NCBI RefSeq assembly: GCF_004803635.1
Contig: NZ_SSWX01000010.1
Span: forward strand, 32,934 to 96,933
Source of the DNA: Lampropedia aestuarii
GTDB taxonomy: Bacteria > Pseudomonadota > Gammaproteobacteria > Burkholderiales > Burkholderiaceae_C
Length of the DNA stretch: 64,000 bases
Direction: 5' to 3'
The stretch's first letter is position 1; each line of letters opens with the position of its first letter. Position numbers and translations under genes: made by a program. Shown piece by piece: positions 1-9,102 of this stretch. The notes beneath the pieces were generated by a model. It was not told the DNA's origin. It ran no database searches and saw only the letters and a program-made list of their open reading frames with translations.

Positions 1-137
1 TGGCCGCCCGTGGTACGATCGCCCCTGTTGTGTTTTGTGAGGGACGCTTTGCAAAACGCCACTCAGCAAGCGGCTGCGCAGAGCGCCTGAGCTGCTCTAC
101 CCGTGTTGTTTTTATTGAATCCAAGGAGTTTTTTCTA

Positions 138-368
138 ATGCAAGTCACGGTTTACAGCACCCCTTCATGTGTTCAATGCACCGCCACCTACCGCGCGCTC
201 GATCGCCAAGGTATCGCCTATGAAGTGGTTGACTTGAGCCAAGATCCGGCGGCAATGGAAAAAGTCAAAGCACTGGGCTATGCGCAAGCCCCAGTGGTGA
301 TGGTTGGTGATGACCACTGGAGTGGTTTTCGCCCTGACAAGATTGGCAGCTTGATCGCTGCTGCTTAA
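138..368 (+). CDS. nrdH: Glutaredoxin-like protein NrdH
   Basis: Small thioredoxin-fold protein (76 aa) that passes electrons to class Ib ribonucleotide reductase. The redox motif CVQC is at residues 11-14, inside the typical [12 protein letters not shown] segment, and the C-terminal part WSGFRPDKI is typical of NrdH. The ATG at 138 is chosen because AAGGAG lies about 10 nt upstream and the protein then begins directly with the first beta strand; the reading frame stays open upstream to 30 but that part has no family similarity. It is the first gene of the nrdHIE group. Recognition is firm. Confidence 0.93.
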   Translation: MQVTVYSTPSCVQCTATYRALDRQGIAYEVVDLSQDPAAMEKVKALGYAQAPVVMVGDDHWSGFRPDKIGSLIAAA

Positions 369-442
369 AAGCCTGCAGTTTCTGCAAATTAGCCGCTTTT
401 CTTGTTGGTTGCAGCTTTTTGGCTGCAAAAAAGGAAGAAGCT

Positions 443-865
443 ATGTTGGTGTACTTTTCCAGTGTGTCTGAGAATACCCATCGGTTCGTGCAGAAGCTGC
501 AAGTGCCGGCCCAGCGCATCCCCATCAAAAGCGATGAAGCTGCAGTTTGGACGGTGGATGCGCCCTATATTTTGGTGGTGCCCTCGTATGGTGGGGGCAA
601 TGTCAAAGGGGCTGTGCCCAAGCCGGTGATCCAGTTCCTGAACCAGGAGCACAATCGCCGCCTGATTCGCGGTGTGATTGCTGCCGGCAATACCAATTTC
701 GGCACTGCTTACTGCATGGCTGGCGCGATCATTGCACACAAGTGCCAAGTGCCGCTGATGTACAAATTCGAATTATTAGGCACCCCTGAGGATGTGGACA
801 AAGTGCGCGCCGGTGTGCGTGCGTTTTTCAATACGCCCCAGGCCGAGGATGCCTGTACCGCATGA
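443..865 (+). CDS. nrdI: Flavodoxin-like NrdI, class Ib RNR maturation protein
   Basis: 140-aa flavodoxin-like protein that supplies the oxidant for assembling the Mn-tyrosyl radical cofactor of NrdF. Visible FMN-site motifs are [10 protein letters not shown] near the N-terminus, PSYGGG in the middle and AAGNTNFG in the second half. The start at 443 follows a purine-rich GGAAGAAG and matches the family N-terminus (MLVYFSS); the frame is open to 419 but adds only lysine-rich residues. It sits 74 bp after nrdH and 88 bp before nrdE, as in the usual nrdHIEF order. Confidence 0.93.
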   Translation: MLVYFSSVSENTHRFVQKLQVPAQRIPIKSDEAAVWTVDAPYILVVPSYGGGNVKGAVPKPVIQFLNQEHNRRLIRGVIAAGNTNFGTAYCMAGAIIAHKCQVPLMYKFELLGTPEDVDKVRAGVRAFFNTPQAEDACTA

Positions 866-953
866 AGCGGCGGCAAGGTGAAAAGCCTTGTTTTGTAAAA
901 ACTGAACTGGTTTTTAAGATCTTTTAAGAACTCTTATTTTGATTGGACGCGAT

Positions 954-3152
954 ATGTCATCTGCCACCGTACACGCCATTCGTCCGAATGATGAGTCTGC
1001 TGCCAAAGTGGTAGGTCAATCGCCTGCCAGCAAAGAACAGACCGATTTGGACTACCACGCTCTGAACGCCATGCTCAACCTGTTTGGGCCCAATGGCGAG
1101 ATCCAGCTTGACAAAGACCGCTTGGCTGCGCGCCAGTATTTCTTGCAGCATGTGAACCAAAACACCGTGTTTTTCCATAATTTGAAGGAAAAACTCGACT
1201 ACTTGGTCGAAAAAGGCTACTACGAAGGCCAAGTGCTGGAGCAGTACAGCTTTGCCTTCATCCAGAAACTGTGGGATGCCGCTTGGGCCCATAAATTCCG
1301 TTTCCCCACGTTCCTGGGCGCGTTCAAGTACTACACCAGCTACACGCTCAAAACTTTTGATGGCAAGCGTTACCTGGAGCGCTATGAAGACCGTGTGTGC
1401 ATGGTGGCCTTGGCGCTGGCGCAAGGCAATGAGCAAATGGCGCTGGAGTTGATGAATGAAATCATCACCGGCCGCTTCCAACCTGCCACGCCGACTTTCC
1501 TGAACTGCGGTAAAAAACAACGCGGTGAGCTGGTTTCGTGCTTTTTGCTGCGTATTGAAGACAATATGGAGTCCATTGGCCGCAGTATCAACTCGGCGCT
1601 GCAACTCTCCAAACGCGGTGGCGGCGTCGCGTTCTGCCTGACCAATATCCGTGAAGCGGGCGCACCGATCAAGCACATCGAGAACCAGTCTTCGGGCGTG
1701 ATCCCGATCATGAAACTGCTCGAAGATGCGTTTTCCTACGCGAACCAGCTGGGTGCACGCCAGGGGGCAGGTGCGGTGTACATGAGTGCGCACCACCCAG
1801 ACATTCTGAAGTTTCTGGACACCAAGCGTGAAAACGCCGACGAGAAAATCCGCATCAAGACCTTGTCGCTGGGCGTGGTGATTCCGGATATCACCTTCGA
1901 GTTGGCCAAGAACAACGAGGACATGTACCTGTTCTCGCCGTATGACGTGCAGCGCGTTTATGGCCTGCCGATGTCGGATATTTCGGTCAGCGAAAAATAC
2001 CGCGAAATGGTGGACAACCCCCAAATTCGCAAAAAGAAAATCAACGCGCGCGAGTTCTTCCAGACCCTGGCAGAAATCCAGTTTGAGTCGGGCTACCCCT
2101 ACATCATGTTCGAGGATACGGTCAACCGTGCCAATCCGATCAAGGGCCGCATCAATATGAGCAATCTGTGCTCAGAAATTTTGCAGGTCAATACCCCATC
2201 GGTGTATAACGAAGACTTGGGCTACGAGACCATTGGAAAGGACATTTCCTGCAATCTGGGCTCGCTCAATATCGCCAAAACCATGGATTCGCCCGATTTT
2301 GCCAAGACGGTCGAAGTGGCCATTCGCGCGCTGTCCTCGGTGTCGGACCAGAGCCATATCAGCTCCGTGCCTTCGATTGAAAAGGGCAATGACGATTCGC
2401 ACGCGATTGGCCTGGGTCAAATGAACCTGCACGGCTACCTGGCACGTGAGAAGATTTACTACGGCAGTGAAGAAGGCATCGACTTCACCGACCTGTACTT
2501 CTACACCATCACCTACCACGCAATCAAGGCCTCGAACCGCATTGCGATGGAGACTGGCACGACCTTCAAAGGCTTTGCCGATTCCAAATACGCCAGCGGC
2601 GAGTATTTCGACAAGTACATCTTCCAGAAATACGAGCCCAAAACGCAGAAAGTGCGTGAGCTGTTTCTGAAATCCGGCATTGCGATTCCAACGCAGGACG
2701 ACTGGAAAGCGCTCAAAGCCTCGGTGCAAGAGCACGGCATTTACAACCAGAACCTGCAGGCCATCCCGCCAACAGGCTCGATCTCCTATATCAACAACTC
2801 CACCTCGAGTATCCACCCGATCGTGGCCAAGATCGAGATCCGCAAAGAAGGCAAGGTCGGCCGCGTTTACTACCCAGCGCCCTATCTGGCACAAGACAAT
2901 CTGGATTACTACCAGGATGCCTATGAGATTGGCCCTGAGAAAATCATCGACACCTATGCGGCGGCCACCAAGCACGTCGATCAGGGCCTGTCTTTGACAC
3001 TGTTCTTCCGTGACACAGCCACCACCCGTGACGTGAACAAAGCGCAAATCTACGCATGGCGCAAAGGCATCAAAACCATTTACTACATCCGCCTGCGCCA
3101 AATGGCGCTGGAGGGCACCGAGGTGGAAGGCTGCGTGTCCTGCTCCCTGTAA
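954..3152 (+). CDS. nrdE: Class Ib ribonucleoside-diphosphate reductase, alpha subunit
   Basis: 732-aa catalytic subunit that reduces ribonucleoside diphosphates for DNA synthesis. Seen: ATPTFLNCG with an active-site cysteine, NMSNLCSEI carrying the thiyl-radical cysteine, [18 protein letters not shown] in the C-terminal third, and a C-terminal redox pair in EGCVSCSL (C727, C730) that would be re-reduced by NrdH. There is no full N-terminal ATP-cone extension, as expected for NrdE. ATG 954 is preferred to an upstream TTG at 939. Its partner nrdF is not adjacent: three unrelated genes intervene. Confidence 0.95.
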   Translation: MSSATVHAIRPNDESAAKVVGQSPASKEQTDLDYHALNAMLNLFGPNGEIQLDKDRLAARQYFLQHVNQNTVFFHNLKEKLDYLVEKGYYEGQVLEQYSFAFIQKLWDAAWAHKFRFPTFLGAFKYYTSYTLKTFDGKRYLERYEDRVCMVALALAQGNEQMALELMNEIITGRFQPATPTFLNCGKKQRGELVSCFLLRIEDNMESIGRSINSALQLSKRGGGVAFCLTNIREAGAPIKHIENQSSGVIPIMKLLEDAFSYANQLGARQGAGAVYMSAHHPDILKFLDTKRENADEKIRIKTLSLGVVIPDITFELAKNNEDMYLFSPYDVQRVYGLPMSDISVSEKYREMVDNPQIRKKKINAREFFQTLAEIQFESGYPYIMFEDTVNRANPIKGRINMSNLCSEILQVNTPSVYNEDLGYETIGKDISCNLGSLNIAKTMDSPDFAKTVEVAIRALSSVSDQSHISSVPSIEKGNDDSHAIGLGQMNLHGYLAREKIYYGSEEGIDFTDLYFYTITYHAIKASNRIAMETGTTFKGFADSKYASGEYFDKYIFQKYEPKTQKVRELFLKSGIAIPTQDDWKALKASVQEHGIYNQNLQAIPPTGSISYINNSTSSIHPIVAKIEIRKEGKVGRVYYPAPYLAQDNLDYYQDAYEIGPEKIIDTYAAATKHVDQGLSLTLFFRDTATTRDVNKAQIYAWRKGIKTIYYIRLRQMALEGTEVEGCVSCSL

Positions 3153-3358
3153 AGTCTGGGGCAATAGTTGGCTAGCTCATGGCAAGGCCCATTCATCTAT
3201 TAGAGTACTGATACCGACGGATTTCAAACGGATTCTTTGCGCATCAAGGCGTGCGGTGCATGCACCGCGCAGCTGGCACAGGGAATTCATGCTTTGCTGA
3301 ACACGGGGGGCGGTCTCCCGATCTGATCATTTCACTTGATTTCAAAAGGGCTGATTCC

Positions 3359-4339
3359 ATGCGCAATCTCACTGTTAATCGTCGTCAAGTACTGTTGGCT
3401 GCCACCCTGGCTTCGGTCGCTGCCGCTCAGCCAGCCAGGCTGTGGGCCGCTGCCCCTAAGGCAGGCCAGCAAGCGCTGGCCTACTACGTCACGCCGGTGG
3501 GCGACTACCAGGTGACGGCGTTGCTCGACCGCACGATGGCGATGCCAAGCGACCAATTGCTGGCCGGAGCCTCGCCAGAGCAAATCCGCGCTTGGCTGGC
3601 TGCGCGTGCGCGCAGCGTGCCTACGCCGACCTCATTGAATTCGTTCTTGATCAATACCGGCTCTGAGCTGCTGTTGGTTGACAGCGGCGGTGGCGAGTTG
3701 ATGGGCGCTGGCGGTGCGTCGCTGCAGCCCACCTTGCAGCGCGCAGGCTACCAGAATGCGCAGATCGACAAGGTCTTGCTGACGCATTTGCATGTCGACC
3801 ACATAGGCGGCATCAGCCAGGATGGCAAAGCGCGGTTTGAGAATGCCGAGCTGTGGGTGCCGCAAGTCGAGCTCGATTACTGGTTGAGTGATGCAGAACG
3901 CGACAAAGTGCCTGAGGCGCAGCGCGATGCGTTTGAACGTGCCCGCACAGCGATTGCTCCTTACCAAGAAGCCAAGCGTTTGCGCGCTTTCCAATGGGGA
4001 GACGAAGTCGCGCCTGGCGTGCGTGCAGTTGACCTGAGCGGCCACACACCCGGTCACACCGGCTTTGATGTGCAGCGCAATGGTGAGCGGCTGCTGATCT
4101 GGGGCGATGTGGTCCATGTGCAGGACGTGCAGTTTGACCACCCCGACATCACGATTGCCTTTGACATTGACCAGGCGGCTGCCAAATCGCGCCGTTTGGC
4201 CACCTTCAAAGACGCTGCAAGTGGCGGTTACCGCGTCGCTGGCATGCACATGGCATTCCCTGGCATTGGCCATGTACGCGCCAAAGGCCAGGACGCTTAT
4301 GAGTGGCTGCCGGAGTCGTTCTCTGCACAAATCAATTAA
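3359..4339 (+). CDS. Exported MBL-fold metallo-hydrolase
   Basis: 326-aa metallo-beta-lactamase-fold hydrolase with an N-terminal export signal (NRRQVLLAATLASVAAA, twin-arginine-like) placing it in the periplasm. The metal motif HLHVDH is at residues 143-148, followed by SGHTPGHTGF, the aspartate in IWGDVVH, and a late histidine in GMHMAFPG. It resembles the lactonase/quorum-quenching-like and AidB-like MBL groups, but the substrate is unknown. The frame is open back to 3251; ATG 3359 is chosen because the signal peptide starts there. It lies between nrdE and nrdF on the same strand. A related cytoplasmic paralogue is at 22280. Confidence 0.85.
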   Translation: MRNLTVNRRQVLLAATLASVAAAQPARLWAAAPKAGQQALAYYVTPVGDYQVTALLDRTMAMPSDQLLAGASPEQIRAWLAARARSVPTPTSLNSFLINTGSELLLVDSGGGELMGAGGASLQPTLQRAGYQNAQIDKVLLTHLHVDHIGGISQDGKARFENAELWVPQVELDYWLSDAERDKVPEAQRDAFERARTAIAPYQEAKRLRAFQWGDEVAPGVRAVDLSGHTPGHTGFDVQRNGERLLIWGDVVHVQDVQFDHPDITIAFDIDQAAAKSRRLATFKDAASGGYRVAGMHMAFPGIGHVRAKGQDAYEWLPESFSAQIN

Positions 4340-4368
4340 GCATGTGCGTTTTTTCACAATAGAGTTGT

Positions 4369-4746
4369 ATGCCTCAAGTCCATCTCGAATATTCGGCCAA
4401 TCTGCCTATCGATGCCGCCAAAGTGCTCAAGGCCGTGAACGCGGCCTTGTTTGCCACTGGCCAATTCAAGTTGCCGCAAGACATCAAAAGCCGCGCACAG
4501 GCGTTTGACGCCTTTGTGGTTGGCGACGACTTGCCTCACCAGGCCTTTGTGCATCTGCGCGTAGCCGTGATTGATGGCCGCAGTGTCGAGGTGCGCAAAG
4601 CCATTGCGGATGCCGCTTTGGCAGCGCTGCAAGTGGCCCACGACTGGCAGGCCTTGCCACTGCAAGTGCAACTGGGCGCTGAAGTGCATGAAATCACGTT
4701 GGCAACCTACGCGCGCGCCATCACCACGCCCCAAGTGGCAGTCTAA
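4369..4746 (+). CDS. 5-carboxymethyl-2-hydroxymuconate isomerase family protein
   Basis: 125-aa tautomerase-superfamily protein beginning MPQVHLEYSANL. Proline 2 would be the catalytic base once Met1 is removed. The family (CHMI, HpaF) isomerises 5-carboxymethyl-2-hydroxymuconate in homoprotocatechuate breakdown. No other homoprotocatechuate genes are visible nearby, so the true substrate may differ. It starts 29 bp after the MBL-fold gene and is followed 26 bp later by a GNAT gene, so the three look co-transcribed. Confidence 0.8.
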   Translation: MPQVHLEYSANLPIDAAKVLKAVNAALFATGQFKLPQDIKSRAQAFDAFVVGDDLPHQAFVHLRVAVIDGRSVEVRKAIADAALAALQVAHDWQALPLQVQLGAEVHEITLATYARAITTPQVAV

Positions 4747-4772
4747 ATCAATCATTATTCAAGGAGGGTGTG

Positions 4773-5060
4773 ATGCCTGAAGTGCGCAACAACACGGCCG
4801 CTGGCCGCTATGAGATTTACTTGGACGATGGCACAGAAGCCGGCTTTGCCGACTACCGCGTGCGTGGCAAAGAGGTCGAGCTGCCGCACACGGTCGTCAA
4901 GCCCGAATTCAATGGCCAAGGTCTGGCCGGGCAATTGGTGCAGCGGGCTTTGGAGGATATTCAGGCCAACGGCCAATGTGTGGTCCCTTCTTGCTCTTAT
5001 GTGGCCGCCTATATTCAGCGCAAACCTCAGTGGCAAAGCCTGCTTTGCAAGCTGGACTGA
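4773..5060 (+). CDS. Small GNAT-like N-acetyltransferase (YjdJ/COG2388 type)
   Basis: 95-aa minimal GNAT-fold protein with the acetyl-CoA loop region VVKPEFNGQGLAGQLVQRAL and the C-terminal VPSCSYVAAYIQRKPQW typical of the COG2388 group. Members are small acyl-CoA-binding proteins whose substrate is mostly unknown. A perfect AAGGAGG Shine-Dalgarno at 4761-4767 fixes the ATG at 4773; an adjacent in-frame GTG at 4770 is too close to it. It is the last of three genes inserted between nrdE and nrdF. Confidence 0.85.
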   Translation: MPEVRNNTAAGRYEIYLDDGTEAGFADYRVRGKEVELPHTVVKPEFNGQGLAGQLVQRALEDIQANGQCVVPSCSYVAAYIQRKPQWQSLLCKLD

Positions 5061-5155
5061 GTTGCCACTGGTGTATTTTTGATGGGGTGCGTTGCTGGTA
5101 TGAATCTATAGCGGTGTTGGCAGCGGCCCTGGTCTTTTTTCTTCTGTGATTTTGA

Positions 5156-6154
<999 letters not shown>

Positions 6155-6469
6155 TCGCCGCAGAACGTGTTTACGCACCAGTGAGCGTTGCTAGCGTATT
6201 GAGTAGACGGTAGGCGCATGCCTTGCCGATGCCTTTGCGCCCGGCCAACTCACTCACGCCCGGGGCGGGGGCTCTGCGATCAGAAACAGCAAGGCGATGG
6301 TTTCATCGACGCCATAGTTCGGCTTGGCTGCTGACCCACCAGATTCAGAGCGTTGCCCTAGCTAGTTGATTGTGTCGACCGATGCAGTCGTAGTTCGCAT
6401 AGGCCGAACATCACAATAAAAGCCTGGATAGCGAGGCAATGCTTGGCCGCATGGCCTCGATGACTTGGC
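6155..6469. other. Intergenic stretch after nrdF
   Basis: No open frame with family resemblance is visible. The only recognisable element is AGAACGTGTTTACG at 6162-6175, seven bases after the nrdF stop codon. It matches the terminus of the repeat family described at 63687. Confidence 0.5.
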
Positions 6470-7486
6470 TCAGAAGTTATGGAGAATTCCCGCCCCAAAC
6501 CCGTTGATGCGAACATTGTCGCGGCTCGAATCTACGCTATCGCGGTCATAGTAGGCCTGCAGTTGCGTGCGTTTGGTCAAAGTATAAACATAGCTCAACT
6601 GGTAGCGGCGGCGCTCGCTACTCAGGCTGTTTTGCACCTCGCGCTCGGCGGTATTGGCAGTAATCGCATGCGGGCCGATGCTGTAGCGCGCGCCGACAAT
6701 CCAGTAGTTCACATGGCGGCGCGTGCTGGTTGTTGCACGGTAGCTGTCACGGCCATAAAACACATAAGGCTGGAAGTCGCCCAGCGCCAGCAAACGCAGT
6801 CCGGCCTGCCATTTGGCATCGAACTCATTGTTTTCTAAGCCGCCCTTGCGCTTGTCCTTGCCGTAACCAAGCGCTGCACGCACCAGCTTGTTGTTGTATT
6901 GCACGCCCATATCGAAGGACGAGGCATCATCCTGCGAGGTCGTTGCGGTGTTCTCTCCGCGTTGGTAATAGCGGGCGCGAAAACTCCAGCCCGCCCAGTC
7001 AGGCGACATATAGCCCAGCGCATTCGAGACGCGGTTGCGGGCATTGGCAATCGTAGTGCCTATCGCGGTCAGGCCCGCATCATTGGGCGCGTAGCTGACA
7101 ATCGCGCCGAGTTGCGAGTACAGGGGCGAGCCACCGACCGCGGCAGAGTCAAGCCGGCCAGCGACCAGGCTGCCCAGGCTAGCGTGTCTCAGGCCTACAT
7201 AGGAGTTGCGTAACTGGGAGGTTTGTGCGCCGGTCGTGGCATTGAGGCCATATTCCATGCCCCAGACCGCCGTCAGGCCATTGCCAAGCGATTCTGTGCC
7301 TTTAAAGCCCAGGCGGGAGGCGTTGTCGGCCATTTCCGTTGTAGACGATTGCTGGCCCACTTTGACGTGGTTGATGGCCAGCCGTATCGAGCCATACAGC
7401 TGGGTCGATTGGGCCGCTGCTGGGGTGCCGCACACACCCGCTGCCAAAGCGGCGCTGGTGGGGAGAAGCCATATTGCTTTTTTCAT
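6470..7486 (-). CDS. Outer-membrane porin, Burkholderiales general porin family
   Basis: 338-aa trimeric-type general porin. A Sec signal peptide runs to about residue 25 (MKKAIWLLPTSAALAAGVCG, then TPAAAQS), followed by the family start QLYGSIRLAI. Further porin landmarks are SRLGFKGTESLGNGLTAVW, FRARYYQRG and the C-terminal INGFGAGILHNF, ending in the terminal phenylalanine needed for outer-membrane insertion. ATG 7486 is chosen over an upstream TTG because it begins the signal peptide. It probably gives passive uptake of small anionic solutes. Confidence 0.93.
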   Translation of the reverse strand: MKKAIWLLPTSAALAAGVCGTPAAAQSTQLYGSIRLAINHVKVGQQSSTTEMADNASRLGFKGTESLGNGLTAVWGMEYGLNATTGAQTSQLRNSYVGLRHASLGSLVAGRLDSAAVGGSPLYSQLGAIVSYAPNDAGLTAIGTTIANARNRVSNALGYMSPDWAGWSFRARYYQRGENTATTSQDDASSFDMGVQYNNKLVRAALGYGKDKRKGGLENNEFDAKWQAGLRLLALGDFQPYVFYGRDSYRATTSTRRHVNYWIVGARYSIGPHAITANTAEREVQNSLSSERRRYQLSYVYTLTKRTQLQAYYDRDSVDSSRDNVRINGFGAGILHNF

Positions 7487-7643
7487 AATCCAATTCAAGG
7501 GAGAGGAAAGTCAATCCAGTTTGGCTAAAGTGTGGCGTGCCGCTTGCACGTGGTTCTCAAGCTTCACTTCATCGCCTGACCAGCAGGAGTGTGCAACTCT
7601 TGCGCCATGACTGAAATTGACGGGGTGCTGAATCAATGTGCAT

Positions 7644-7921
7644 GAGCCTGTTCACCATCTCGACGCAGCCGCGTTGAAGCCCCAAATGGTTGCAATGCGC
7701 GGCAAACCACCGCAGTCAGGCTTTCTGTTTTGTAGGAATTTTTAACAAAACAGTGTGCCTTTGGGGCTACAAACCTCAACACCAAAAGGAACTGCAAGGC
7801 ACAAAAAAGCGCATGACTGCGTTGCCTGTTGCCGCTCATACTCATGTCTGAACGGCAACAGGCGCCTTGCACCGGCTCTTTTTGGGCCTTGCTCGCCTGC
7901 GTCGAGACTTTGAACAGGCTC
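7644..7921. repeat. MITE-like element, copy 1 (278 bp)
   Basis: Intergenic element bounded by inverted repeats about 25 bp long. The left end begins GAGCCTGTTCACCATCTCGA and the right end, read inverted, begins GAGCCTGTTCAAAGTCTCGA (22 of 25 positions agree). Inside are two hairpin modules: one pairing AGCCCCAAA with TTTGGGGCT, the second centred on the perfect arms GCCTGTTGCCG and CGGCAACAGGC. The sequence is alignable along its length with the element at 63687. No coding frame. Confidence 0.8.
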
Positions 7922-8001
7922 TAAGAAAGGCCAAATGCTCACGCCGAGGTGGCCAAGTGTACGCAAGCTCAAGCTCGAAGTGGCCAAGGCCTGCGGCTTA
8001 A

Positions 8002-8525
8002 GGCCTGTTCAAAATTTTTGATCTGGTGGTCTGAGGCTAAGCGGATGAGCTGATGCAAGCCAAAGACCCAAGCGGCCTCAGCCCAAGCAATTGGAACCCA
8101 TCCGAGCACTGCTGGCGAATGCTGGAAAGAGTACTCGTCCACGCAAAGTAGGCCTTGATGGTATTTTGTGCGGAGCTGTCTTTGCTGCGCACAGGACGCT
8201 ATTGGCGCGCGCTGCCTGGCGACTTCCCAAAGTGGCGCACGGTACATGCGAGGGATAGGGCGCAGCGCCTCAAGTGCGTTCTTGATCATGGGCGCACAGA
8301 GCGTCAAGAACACGGATACGACTGGTTTGAGGGGCTGTGACGCGGGTCAACAATCGTGGGCATGACGCGTGCACATTGCGGTCGATACATAGGGGCTGGC
8401 CCACGCGGTGGCTGTGGGCATGGCCAATGTGCCTGCTCCCCATGGCGGCTTGCAAGCACTGCAGCACTGCTTGCCGAGCCTGAGCAAATCTTCCTGGCGC
8501 TCTTGCTAAAAGATTTGGAACAGGT
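8002..8525 (+). pseudogene. Decayed IS5-family transposase (IS remnant)
   Basis: Translating across frames recovers successive parts of an IS5/IS427-type transposase: QLEPIRALLANAG and GLDGILCGAV in one frame from about 8088; LLRTGRYWRALPGDFPKWRT in the next from about 8180; then AQSVKNTDTTGLRGCDAGQQ and, past a stop, RVHIAVDT-stop-GLAHAVAVGMANV in the third frame to about 8430. At least two frameshifts, two in-frame stops and an internal deletion make it non-functional. The likely left end is AGGCCTGTTCAAAATTTTTG at 8002 and the likely right end GAACAGG near 8518-8524. The left end resembles the MITE termini of this window. Confidence 0.75.
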
Positions 8526-8578
8526 TTTTGGATGCAGCCATGCCAGGCGGTTGGAGATTCAACGTGCTGCGCCATTGG

Positions 8579-8608
8579 CCCCCAGGTGCGCCAGAGGCAC
8601 TTGGGGGT
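8579..8608 (-). terminator. Hairpin downstream of the M20-related gene pair
   Basis: CCCCCAGGTGC and GCACTTGGGGG form an 11-bp stem (one wobble) about 30 bp past the 3' end of the gene at 8636-9079. There is no clear U-run, so it may protect the 3' end or terminate weakly. Confidence 0.35.
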
Positions 8609-8635
8609 TCAATGCTGGCAGAGTGCGCTCTGGGC

Positions 8636-9079
8636 TTACTGCATGACCACGCTATAGCGGATATCTGCAGCCGCACCTGCTGTCAGATCGCCTGGTTTGA
8701 CGTTTCGAAAAGCATTTTCCTCATCCGCACCTGCTTTGGCCACTTCACTCACTTTTGCCAGCAGGTCTTCAGGGCTGATGCCTGATTGCGGATTGAGTTT
8801 GACGACAAACTTGCCGTCAGAGGCAATCGAATTGACGGAGTTACCGCCCGTCAGCTCTGAGACGGTATAGCTGCCTAATGGCAGGCCCGCTGCCTGTAGT
8901 TTGATGATGGATCTGGCGGCGGCGTGCAATGCGCTGGTGCGGCCGTAGTTGCTGCTGCTATGGCCGCCGGGGCCTTGAAACTCCACAAGAATAGATGCAG
9001 CTGTTTGGGCGTGTCCCGCGCTAAGAAGGCTGGTGCTGCAAGCCAATGCGACCAAGGTGGTAAGAAGAATCTTTTTCAT
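8636..9079 (-). CDS. Secreted stand-alone M20-peptidase dimerisation-domain-like protein
   Basis: 147-aa protein with a Sec signal peptide (MKKILLTTLVALACSTSLLS, cleavage likely after AGHA). The mature part resembles only the dimerisation (lid) domain of M20 metallopeptidases: GPGGHSSSNYGRTSALHAAA, then SELTGGNSVNSIAS and a strand FVVKLNPQSG. The zinc-binding catalytic domain is absent, so it is unlikely to be a peptidase by itself. It lies 23 bp after the much larger M20-like lipoprotein gene on the same strand. It may act with that protein or be a duplicated domain; function is not established. Confidence 0.7.
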   Translation of the reverse strand: MKKILLTTLVALACSTSLLSAGHAQTAASILVEFQGPGGHSSSNYGRTSALHAAARSIIKLQAAGLPLGSYTVSELTGGNSVNSIASDGKFVVKLNPQSGISPEDLLAKVSEVAKAGADEENAFRNVKPGDLTAGAAADIRYSVVMQ

Positions 9080-9102
9080 AGTAGTACCTGAGGTGTTGGT
9101 GC

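Noticed and set aside
957..2024. Long open frame on the minus strand inside nrdE
   Set aside because: It is antisense to nrdE and reads as His/Arg/Val-rich nonsense, an effect of codon bias; nrdE is certain.
7969..8313. 114-codon minus-strand frame
   Set aside because: The same DNA on the plus strand, read across frameshifts, gives recognisable IS5 transposase segments; the minus frame is a by-product.
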